Below, in pieces: positions 8,101 to 13,391 of a stretch of 17,664 nt of DNA. Under the pieces are notes generated by a model that saw only the letters and a list, made by a program, of their open reading frames with translations, was not told the origin of the DNA and did not search any database. This stretch comes from an uncultured Eggerthellaceae bacterium (lineage in GTDB: Bacteria; Actinomycetota; Coriobacteriia; Coriobacteriales; Eggerthellaceae), in the NCBI GenBank assembly GCA_946626265.1, contig CAMOUE010000022.1:1-17664 (forward strand). Direction: 5' to 3'. A program made the translations under genes and the position numbers. Every line of letters starts with the position of its first letter. Positions within the stretch are counted from its first letter, which is position 1.

Positions 8101-8699
8101 GCCTCGACCACGTGCTCGCATCCGGCGAGGACGTGAACGTCTTCGTGTTCGACACCGAGGTCTACTCCAACACGGGCGGCCAGGCGTCGAAGGCTTCCAA
8201 CATCGGCCAGGTCGCGCAGTTCGCGGCAGCTGGCAAGGAGATCAAGAAGAAGTCGCTCGCCGAGATTGCCATGGCCTACGGCTACGTCTACGTCGCGCAG
8301 GTCGCCATGGGCGCGAACCCGAACCAGACCATGAAGGCCATCGTCGAGGCCGAGGCGTATCCGGGCCCGTCGCTGATCATCGGCTACAGCCCCTGCGAGA
8401 TGCATGCCATCAAGGGCGGCATGGTCAACGCCCAGGCCGAGATGAAGAAGGCCGTCGACTGCGGCTACTGGAACCTGTACCGCTTCAACCCGGCTGCCGA
8501 GCCTGGAAAGAAGTTCACGCTCGACTCCAAGGAGCCGAAGGGCGGTTACCAGGAGTTCCTCATGAACGAGGCTCGCTACAACCGCCTAACCCGCGAGTTC
8601 CCCGAGCGTGCGAAGAAGCTTTTCGCCAAGAACGAGGCTGCGGCCATCGAGCGTTACAACCATCTGCTGAAGTTGAAGGACATGTACGCCGACGCGTAA
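5166..8699 (+). CDS. nifJ: Pyruvate:ferredoxin (flavodoxin) oxidoreductase, single-chain
   Basis: This 1177-residue homodimer-type PFOR oxidatively decarboxylates pyruvate to acetyl-CoA and CO2, reducing ferredoxin, and is the central step of anaerobic pyruvate metabolism in the cytoplasm. T31 (YPITPSS), E64 (EMESE) and R114 (HVSAR) match the substrate and TPP residues known from the Desulfovibrio africanus enzyme. The ferredoxin-like domain binds two [4Fe-4S] clusters: C698-x2-C701-x2-C704-x3-C708 and C753-x2-C756-x2-C759-x3-C763. The proximal cluster cysteines are C817, C820, C845 and C1077. The TPP motif GDGWAYDIGYGGLDH starts near residue 968 and is followed by YSNTGGQ. The start ATG has GAAGGAGA (5152-5159) six nt upstream. 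A strong terminator follows the gene, so it is likely a single-gene unit. All expected domains are present and intact. I could not assign its promoter with confidence. Confidence 0.97.
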   Translation: MAREFKSMDGNNAAAYVSYAFTEVAGIYPITPSSPMADYVDQWSAQGKKNIFGTTVKVVEMESEAGAAGAVHGSLGAGALTSTYTASQGLLLMIPNMYKIAAEQLPSVFHVSARTVATHALNIFGDHSDVMACRQTGFAMLAEGNVQEVMDLSAVAHLAAIKGKVPFLNFFDGFRTSHEIQKIAVWDYDDLAELCDMDAVKAFREHALNPNHPSMRGSHENGDIFFQHREACNAHYDALPAVVEEYMHKVNDKLGTNYELFNYYGAPDADRVIVAMGSFCDVIEEVIDYLNAHGEKVGLVKVRLYRPFVSEKFVEALPATCTKLAVMDRTKEPGADGEPLFLDVVNALVKEGRMDGLTVVGGRYGLGSKDTPPASAFAIYEELAKDAPKREFTVGIVDDVTNLSLPEDPNCPNTAAEGTIECKFWGLGGDGTVGANKNSIKIIGDHTDKYVQAYFQYDSKKTGGVTISHLRFGDSPIRSPYYVNKADFVACHNPSYVTKGFRMVQDVKPGGTFMINCQWTLEELEHHMNAEAKRYIAANDIQLYLINAIDLAVQVGMGKRTNTILQSAFFTLSKVLPQEEAIGYMKDAATKSYMKKGQEIVDANHKAIDAGATAFVKVDVPASWADAVDEPAASTHEGREALVKQVIDVMEPVGRMDGDRLPVSAFTDYVDGQWELGASAFEKRGVAVLVPEWNADECIQCNQCAFVCPHATIRPFALTEEEAAAAPAQTKLIEGKGKAKGLKYTMAISPLDCMGCGVCIGQCAKKALTMVPAESQLEQQPVFDYCVEKVAAKPELAGNTVKDSQFLQPYLEFSGSCAGCAETSYARLVTQLFGDRMYVSNATGCSSIWGNPAATSPYTTNKAGQGPAWNNSLFEDNAEHGLGLLLGHEAVRGKVLTDTLEVVAAGVSDELTAAAVAWIEGRKDAEASKAAAAAYVAELEKHADDPLCAAVLANKDYLTKKSIWIFGGDGWAYDIGYGGLDHVLASGEDVNVFVFDTEVYSNTGGQASKASNIGQVAQFAAAGKEIKKKSLAEIAMAYGYVYVAQVAMGANPNQTMKAIVEAEAYPGPSLIIGYSPCEMHAIKGGMVNAQAEMKKAVDCGYWNLYRFNPAAEPGKKFTLDSKEPKGGYQEFLMNEARYNRLTREFPERAKKLFAKNEAAAIERYNHLLKLKDMYADA

Positions 8700-8744
8700 G
8701 GCGCGGACGCGGCAACGGTGCTGGTAGGGCGTTAATGCCTCATG

Positions 8745-8773
8745 AAGGACCCCGCATTGCGCGGGGTCCTTTT
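8745..8773 (+). terminator. Rho-independent terminator of nifJ
   Basis: A perfect 11-bp stem (AAGGACCCCGC at 8745-8755 with GCGGGGTCCTT at 8761-8771) closes a 5-nt loop and ends in TTTT (8770-8773). It starts 45 bp after the nifJ stop codon. Confidence 0.9.
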
Positions 8774-8820
8774 GCGTGTGGCCCGAGCCTTGCGTCTGGC
8801 CGCATTGACGTTTCCCGGCG

Positions 8821-8863
8821 AGCATGCCCATGGTAAGGTTCCGGCCAGCGTGCCCATGGTAAG
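8821..8863 (+). repeat. Direct repeat, 17 bp, period 26
   Basis: AGCATGCCCATGGTAAG (8821-8837) recurs as AGCGTGCCCATGGTAAG (8847-8863) with one mismatch, and the bases in front (CGGCG and CGGCC) are also alike. The second copy runs directly into the outer arm of the large palindrome that follows. No coding role is apparent. Confidence 0.7.
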
Positions 8864-9092
8864 AAGTTAGCTCTGGCTAAACTCGTCTTTTCGCACACAC
8901 AACTGGAATATACGTGCACGGAGAGCGCCGGTTGCACGTATATTCCAGTTGTGTGTGCGAAATGCGGGGTTAGTCGCGTCTAACTTGCAGGATTTGCACA
9001 CACAACTGGATAATACGTGCAGTTTTCGCTCTCCGTGCACGTATATTCCAGTTGTGTGTGCGTTTTAACGAGTTTAGCTACAGTTAACTTAT
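8862..9092. repeat. 231-bp nested palindromic element between convergent genes
   Basis: The gene-free stretch 8700-9118 holds this element, which is an imperfect inverted repeat centred near 8977. Outer arms 8862-8885 and 9069-9092 match at 20 of 24 positions. The longest perfect block is 36 nt (8892-8927 against 9027-9062). Each half also folds on itself. Hairpin 1 has a perfect 30-bp stem (8889-8918 with 8933-8962) and a 14-nt loop. Hairpin 2 has a 26-bp stem with two mismatches (8996-9021 with 9036-9061) and a 14-nt loop. The four stem arms are therefore copies of one sequence containing CACACACAACTGGA. Three GTTAG/CTAAC-type dyads lie at the left edge, centre and right edge. The element lies between the 3' ends of nifJ and the nuclease gene, so it is not in a promoter position. 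It could be a dispersed palindromic repeat, a non-autonomous mobile element, or a multi-site protein-binding region. Confidence 0.9.
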
Positions 9093-9118
9093 ATGCGTGT
9101 CGAAAAACGGCATATCGG

Positions 9119-10159
9119 TTAAGGGGTAGATGGCTGGGGAAACGTTATCGGCTGGATTGGGGTTTTCGTCACTCTTCCGTAAGCCTGGTTCCACATCCTC
9201 AACGAGGTTCGAAGTTGTATTCGCTGGGGGTTCACTCCGAGCTCGGCGGATCGGATGCGTTTTCCGACCGCTTTCGCCGTTCGCTTAGCTACGGTTTCGA
9301 ATGAGTCGATATCCCATGCTTGCATGGAGGTAAGCTCGACGACTTCATAACCTAATTCCCTCAAGGCAAGGGTGCGTCCTCTGTCCGATTGGAGCGGTGC
9401 GATTCCCGCGTGGTCGTACGTGCCGAGGTATTCAATTACGAAACGCTTGTTCTTGGCAATCAAATCAGCCACGCAGTATTTCCTGCCGCAAAGCGATTGC
9501 ATGTCTCGAGGGATGTCGATTTGGAAATTGAGCAGCAATTGCGGGAGATTGTATCCACCGTATCGATAGGGGAGCGTGAGAAAAAGCGCGCATGTGGTTT
9601 CCATGGGGGACGCTGAATTCTCGCAAATGTATTGCACCGCCTTCGATGCCAACTTGCGGCCGTTGAAGTTCGCCGCCATATCGATGAAACGTTGTAGCTG
9701 GGCGATCGTGACGAGCTGGCGGCTTCGAGCTCTCATGCCCCTATCTGCGGCTTCATCGAAACAGTAGAGACCGCAAATCTCGCATCCGTAAGCTACGAGC
9801 TGTTCGAAGCACAACGACTGCGCGAGCTGGAGAAATGTGAACTCAGGAGAGCAGACGTACCTACGCTCATCCAATGCGTAGAGTGCGCCGGGAGGCAGCG
9901 GCGGCGCGCAAAGATGGGCTACATGGGACTTCGTATGGCGATTAATATCCTTTGCGTACGATAACGTGTGCAAGACTCCGTTCTCTGGGGCGAGGAAGCC
10001 CGGTGTAACCCACTCGGGTGCGAGTTCCCATATCGCGCTGTCTGTTGTCGCGAGTTCGTTGATGTCGAAAGTCGTGTACGGATTCGAGGGCGCTCGATGC
10101 GTCGGGTACACTTTGCGCCAGAAATCTGCAGCGCTCATATGAGAGATGATGAGTTCCAT
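9119..10159 (-). CDS. DUF559-like PD-(D/E)XK nuclease-fold protein
   Basis: The 346-residue product carries a C-terminal Vsr/DUF559-type nuclease fold. Segments that fit this family are SPMETTC (E187), VADLIAKNKRFVIEYLG (D232 and E243), and D259-R260 followed by ALRELGYEVVELT. The usual E-x-D/K is E-Y-L here, so activity is uncertain. The N-terminal ~180 residues begin with ISHMSAADFW and include SPEFTFLQLAQ and GCEICGLYC, resembling the N-terminal part of actinobacterial AbiEi-antitoxin/DUF559 proteins as I remember them. Those are often linked to toxin-antitoxin or defence loci, but the role here is unknown. The gene looks less GC-rich than its neighbours, which suggests acquisition. ATG 10157-10159 has no Shine-Dalgarno. 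A -10-like TACAAT ends seven bases before it, so the message may be leaderless. M8 is an alternative start. It lies 287 bp downstream of the Vsr gene on the same strand. Confidence 0.75.
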   Translation of the reverse strand: MELIISHMSAADFWRKVYPTHRAPSNPYTTFDINELATTDSAIWELAPEWVTPGFLAPENGVLHTLSYAKDINRHTKSHVAHLCAPPLPPGALYALDERRYVCSPEFTFLQLAQSLCFEQLVAYGCEICGLYCFDEAADRGMRARSRQLVTIAQLQRFIDMAANFNGRKLASKAVQYICENSASPMETTCALFLTLPYRYGGYNLPQLLLNFQIDIPRDMQSLCGRKYCVADLIAKNKRFVIEYLGTYDHAGIAPLQSDRGRTLALRELGYEVVELTSMQAWDIDSFETVAKRTAKAVGKRIRSAELGVNPQRIQLRTSLRMWNQAYGRVTKTPIQPITFPQPSTP

Positions 10160-10165
10160 GGCGGC

Positions 10166-10171
10166 ATTGTA
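10166..10171 (-). promoter_or_regulatory. Possible -10 box giving a leaderless nuclease mRNA
   Basis: Read on the minus strand, TACAAT (10171 down to 10166) is followed by six bases and then the ATG at 10159. This is the same geometry as the TATAAT before the gene at 2757. No convincing -35 box is visible at 16-18 bp, so support is limited. Confidence 0.4.
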
Positions 10172-10258
10172 GTGCCGATTTGGTCGCGCGTGTTCGAGAA
10201 TTTCTATATGTCCAGTTCAGAACGCAAATTTGACAGGTTCTTGCCAGGTATTCTTGTT

Positions 10259-10291
10259 GCTGCCGGATTGCTGCCGGATTGCTGCCAGATT
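10259..10291 (+). repeat. Three tandem 11-bp repeats in the gap between the two nuclease genes
   Basis: GCTGCCGGATT occurs at 10259-10269 and 10270-10280, then GCTGCCAGATT at 10281-10291 (one mismatch). The 287-bp gap 10160-10446 holds no credible gene. Short open frames run through it but overlap known genes and carry no recognisable motif. The period of about one helical turn could place identical faces of a binding site in line, or may simply reflect slippage. Confidence 0.7.
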
Positions 10292-10446
10292 CGGGCCGGC
10301 TTTCGGTTGGAGCGCCGTCCTCCAGGGTCGCAGTCCGTAGGGCTGCTGCTCTGTGGGAGCCGTTGTTTTCAAAACGACTTCCTTGCAGGACGGTATGCCG
10401 ATAGCGCGGAAGCGACACGGTGGATTTCGGCCGCGCAGGCGTCCGC

Positions 10447-11088
10447 CTATATCTTCACGAAGGCGTACTCGATCTCGGAGCGGAGCCGCTCGCGCGTCTC
10501 TTCGACGCGATCCTTCTTGAGCTCGCATTCCCAGATTTCGACAACCTGCCAGCCATCCGCCTCCATGGCCGCGCGCACTTCTGCGTCACGCGCTTTGTTG
10601 CGGGCGAATTTGGCCTCCCAGTAATCGGAGTGCTTCTTCGGCGTGCTCGCGTATTTGCAACCTTCGTGCTGATGCCAGAAGCAGCCCATGACATAAATGG
10701 CGATCTTGCGGCCCGGGTAGGCGATGTCGGGATGGCCATGCGCTTTTTTCCAGTCGAGTCGATACCCGGGAAATCCCATTTCACGCAGCATTTTGCGAAC
10801 GATGAGCTCCGGTTTCGTATCGCGCCGCTTATTGCCCTGCATGGACTTTCGCACGGCTTCGCTCGAGGCGGGCGGAGCGGGAATCCTTTCCTGAGCGGGG
10901 GAGGGCGTGTCCACCGCAACCGACGCGTCTACCGTACCCGACGCGTCCGCCGCATCTGGCACGTCCACCGTACCCGACGCGTCCGCCGCACCTGGCGCAT
11001 TCGCCAGCCCTTCCGCCGTATCCGCCGCGTTCGGAATGGCTGGCGATTCTTCGTCCGATGCTGTCGTTGTCGCCTGCCCGTCGGCCAT
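10447..11088 (-). CDS. vsr: Very short patch repair (Vsr)-family endonuclease with repeat-rich N-terminal extension
   Basis: Vsr enzymes nick DNA 5' of T:G mismatches produced by deamination of 5-methylcytosine. This 213-residue protein has the family core from about residue 76: MQGNKRRDTKPELIVRKML, HPDIAYPGRKIAIYV, GCFWHQHEGC, YWEAKFARNKARD and WQVVEIWECEL. D121 and H139 correspond to catalytic D51 and H69 of E. coli Vsr. C136, H141, C144 and C188 correspond to its zinc site. The residue before GCFWH is M134 where E. coli has H64. An Ala/Asp/Ser/Pro-rich extension (about 1-75) contains two copies of a 12-residue repeat. ATG 11088 is chosen over an upstream GTG at 11112 because GGAAAGGG (11096-11103) lies seven nt before it. 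No cytosine methyltransferase is in the window. Confidence 0.9.
   Translation of the reverse strand: MADGQATTTASDEESPAIPNAADTAEGLANAPGAADASGTVDVPDAADASGTVDASVAVDTPSPAQERIPAPPASSEAVRKSMQGNKRRDTKPELIVRKMLREMGFPGYRLDWKKAHGHPDIAYPGRKIAIYVMGCFWHQHEGCKYASTPKKHSDYWEAKFARNKARDAEVRAAMEADGWQVVEIWECELKKDRVEETRERLRSEIEYAFVKI
10927..10998 (-). repeat. In-frame 36-bp tandem repeat inside vsr
   Basis: Two adjacent 36-bp copies (10927-10962 and 10963-10998) differ at only a few bases and encode VPDAADASGTVD and APGAADASGTVD. Because 36 is a multiple of three, copy-number change would lengthen or shorten the N-terminal tail without shifting the frame. Confidence 0.85.
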
Positions 11089-11161
11089 GCGCGAACCCTT
11101 TCCGACGAACACGCGCCGCCCGATGGCGGGTGCCCGTTAACCGATTCTTTTACTCGAGCGA

Positions 11162-11167
11162 ATTATA
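11162..11167 (-). promoter_or_regulatory. Candidate -10 box of vsr in the divergent vsr/SBP region
   Basis: A perfect TATAAT reads on the minus strand (11167 down to 11162), giving a start near 11155 and a leader of about 67 nt before the vsr ATG. No consensus -35 accompanies it. On the plus strand GATAAT (11171-11176), with TTTTAC 17 bp upstream (11148-11153), could serve the substrate-binding protein gene. The two boxes nearly overlap, so the divergent genes may compete for polymerase. Both calls are weak. Confidence 0.35.
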
Positions 11168-11242
11168 TCGGATAATACACCACGGCAATTATGCTGCGAG
11201 CGCGCGCCAGTCAGGTGTCGCGCGGCGATGGGAGGCGCGTCA

Positions 11243-13213
11243 ATGCTTGACGGAAACGAGAATAACTCAGCTGTCGTGAACACCGAGGCCGATTGGACGG
11301 GCCAGCCGCAATTCGACGTGACGGCGGCCGGCAAACCGCTTGTCAACATGACGAGGCGTTCTTTTGTCGCGGGTAGCGCCATTGCCGCAACGCTCGCGGC
11401 CTCGGCCTTGGCGGGTTGCACGGCGACGTCGGGCTCGGCATCGGCTGAAGCGAGTTCGAGCCAGGACTCGGCGCCGTCCGACGCCACTGCTTCAGGCGCT
11501 TCCGGCGCCGAGGAAGCCTCGCGTGAGATTCGCGCAGCGCTCGACTATCCGGCGCCGTATGCCGAAGCCAGCCCGGTGGCGAACACGCGAGCGCTTTGGG
11601 TTGCCGCAGGCTGGCATGTTTTCGAAGGCCTGTACGACCTTGATTACCGCACGTACAGCACGCACAATGCGCTCGCAGCCGACGAGCCGGCAAAGGTGTC
11701 CGCCACCGAGTATGAAGTTACGCTGCGTGAAGGTGCGAAATTCTCGAACGGCGTCGACGTAACGGCGGCCGATGTCGTTAACGCATTCAACAGGAATATC
11801 GAGAACGAGACATATGGCGCGATGCTGTCGTTTATCGAATCGGTTTCGGCGAAAGACGACCGCACGGTTTCGTTTTCCCTGAATTGGTCTGCTGACCGGT
11901 ATTTCAAGAGCCGGCTTTCTCTGGTGAAGGTTTTTCCTGCGTCTATGTCGGATGAAGAGCTGCAAACGCTTCCCATCGGATCGGGGCCGTGGCAGTACGA
12001 GCCGTTCGCGGGCGCGGAATCTGATTCGACCGCAAGCGCGACGGCGAGTGAAAGCGCGACGGCGAGCGGCGCGGCGGATGACGCGTCGGACGGCGCGGAC
12101 GCCGCGGCTGCCAGCGCGAATGCGGGCGCGGACGCCGCCGCCGGGGACGCAACTGCCGAGGACGCAGCCAGCGACGCCGCCGCCAGCGACGCCGCCTCCG
12201 ACGGCGCTGCAGCCAGCAGCAGCGCGGCTGCCGCCAAACCCGGCAACACGAAGACGGCTGGCGAGATTTCGTTCACGCCGAACCCGTACTATTCGGGACC
12301 TGTTCCGGCGACCGCGGAGCGCATGGTGTGGACAGCGCTCGCAGACGGCGACGAGCGGTGCGCCTTGTTGCAAGACGAGATGGTTGCCGTGTGCGAGAAC
12401 GTTCCGTCAAACGCCGTTTCCAAGTTGAAGGAAGATGGCATGACGGTCGAATACGTGCAAGGTTTCTGCCAGCCGTTCCTCATGTTCAACTGCCAGAAAA
12501 AGCCGTTCAACGATCCGCGCGTGCGCCAGGCGTTCTTCTACGCCATAAACGTCGAGGAGCTCATCTCCTCGACGATGGGCGGCCACGCCTCGCCGGTCAC
12601 GAGCTTCCTGCCAAAGACGTTCGCGCACTACCATGAGGCGTCCACGGTGTACACGCACAATCCCAAAAAGGCGAAAGCCCTGCTCGAAGAAGCCGGCGTC
12701 GAAGACCTCAGGTTCGTCATGACGACGAACAGCAACTGGGTGAAAGGCCTCGCGGCGCAGATTCAAAGCGATTTGGCCGAAGTCGGCCTCATAATGACCA
12801 ACAAGGAGATGCGCATCGACTGGGCGGCTCTCGCCCCGTCCGAGGACGACGCGATCCTGCCGTTCGACGTCATTCTGACGCCGGGCGATCCGACATGCTT
12901 CGGCCTCGATCCCGATCTGCTGCTGAGCTGGTGGTACGGCGACAACGTTTGGACGCGCGGACGCAGCTGCTGGGCGAAGGCGGGCGATGGCAAATTCGAG
13001 GAGATGCAGGAGCTGCTCCAGAAGGCGCGCGAGGCGACGGGCGACGCGCAGCAGAAGGCGTGGAACGATTGCTACGACCTCGTCTCCGAGGAGGTCCCGC
13101 TTTACGCCCTGTTCCACCGCGAGCTCGCGACGGCCTATCACGAATCGATGATCAGCGATTTCGAGTCGATTGGCACGACGGGGCTGTCGTTTGTGGGGTC
13201 GTCGCCGCGCTAG
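11243..13213 (+). CDS. ABC transporter substrate-binding lipoprotein, family 5 (peptide/nickel type)
   Basis: This is an extracytoplasmic solute-binding protein of the SBP_bac_5 family (656 residues), expected to capture peptides, nickel or similar ligands for an ABC importer. After a 35-residue cytoplasmic leader comes a twin-arginine-like signal (M36-T-R38-R39-S-F-V) and lipobox ALAGC with C59, suggesting Tat export and lipid anchoring. Family landmarks include WHVFEGLYDLD, LREGAKFSNGVDVTAADVVNAFNR, FNCQKKPFNDPRVRQAFFYAIN and LLLSWWYG. Residues about 256-331 are an Ala/Ser/Asp/Thr/Gly tract inserted between SGPWQYEPF and the strand before FTPNPYYSG, where the fold normally continues directly. 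ATG 11243 is preferred over ATG 11228 because GGGAGG (11230-11235) sits seven nt before it. No permease or ATPase genes adjoin it, so it is an orphan here and ligand specificity is unknown. Confidence 0.88.
   Translation: MLDGNENNSAVVNTEADWTGQPQFDVTAAGKPLVNMTRRSFVAGSAIAATLAASALAGCTATSGSASAEASSSQDSAPSDATASGASGAEEASREIRAALDYPAPYAEASPVANTRALWVAAGWHVFEGLYDLDYRTYSTHNALAADEPAKVSATEYEVTLREGAKFSNGVDVTAADVVNAFNRNIENETYGAMLSFIESVSAKDDRTVSFSLNWSADRYFKSRLSLVKVFPASMSDEELQTLPIGSGPWQYEPFAGAESDSTASATASESATASGAADDASDGADAAAASANAGADAAAGDATAEDAASDAAASDAASDGAAASSSAAAAKPGNTKTAGEISFTPNPYYSGPVPATAERMVWTALADGDERCALLQDEMVAVCENVPSNAVSKLKEDGMTVEYVQGFCQPFLMFNCQKKPFNDPRVRQAFFYAINVEELISSTMGGHASPVTSFLPKTFAHYHEASTVYTHNPKKAKALLEEAGVEDLRFVMTTNSNWVKGLAAQIQSDLAEVGLIMTNKEMRIDWAALAPSEDDAILPFDVILTPGDPTCFGLDPDLLLSWWYGDNVWTRGRSCWAKAGDGKFEEMQELLQKAREATGDAQQKAWNDCYDLVSEEVPLYALFHRELATAYHESMISDFESIGTTGLSFVGSSPR
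12010..12238 (+). repeat. Low-complexity Ala/Ser/Asp coding tract with internal direct repeats
   Basis: This stretch encodes about 76 residues made almost only of A, S, D, T, G, E and N. Short direct repeats are visible in the DNA. AGCGCGACGGCGAG occurs at 12035-12048 and 12053-12066 (period 18), and GCCAGCGACGCCGCC occurs twice near 12170-12195. Both fit growth by in-frame slippage or unequal recombination. Confidence 0.75.
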
Positions 13214-13350
13214 CGGTCGGAAATTTGCACCGCCGCCGGCGGCGCCGTCGGGGTCGGCCTCAACCGCCGCCGTCGTGCTCGTCTGCCGTCGTCGATGGGC
13301 CGAACGACAAAAGAACGACCATTTTCCCCACTGCTCCATCCGACTAAAGT

Positions 13351-13382
13351 TATAATACGTCCTTACGTATCTAACGAGGAGG
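13351..13382 (+). promoter_or_regulatory. -10 box and ribosome binding site of the symporter gene
   Basis: A perfect TATAAT (13351-13356) lies 36 bp before the symporter ATG, with no clear -35 at the right distance. A strong Shine-Dalgarno GAGGAGG (13376-13382) stands nine nt before ATG 13392 and fixes that start. The rest of the 178-bp gap after the preceding gene is GC-rich with a CGCCGCC/GGCGGCG dyad (13231-13244) but no T-tract. Confidence 0.55.
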
Positions 13383-13391
13383 ATAGAAATA

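Noticed and set aside
8862..9092. CRISPR array or integron attC site
   Set aside because: The repeated arms alternate in orientation and form hairpins, unlike direct CRISPR repeats with unique spacers. The GTTAG/CTAAC order and spacing do not fit attC boxes, and no cas or integrase gene is present.
8862..9092. Proven miniature transposable element
   Set aside because: The symmetry is suggestive, but I could not find a clear target-site duplication at the borders and cannot show other copies, so it is reported as a repeat of unknown nature.
10217..10528. Minus-strand open frame spanning the gap between vsr and the DUF559-like gene
   Set aside because: It overlaps the 3' end of vsr in another frame, contains the 11-bp repeat and has no start signal or recognisable domain. 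The gap is better described as non-coding.
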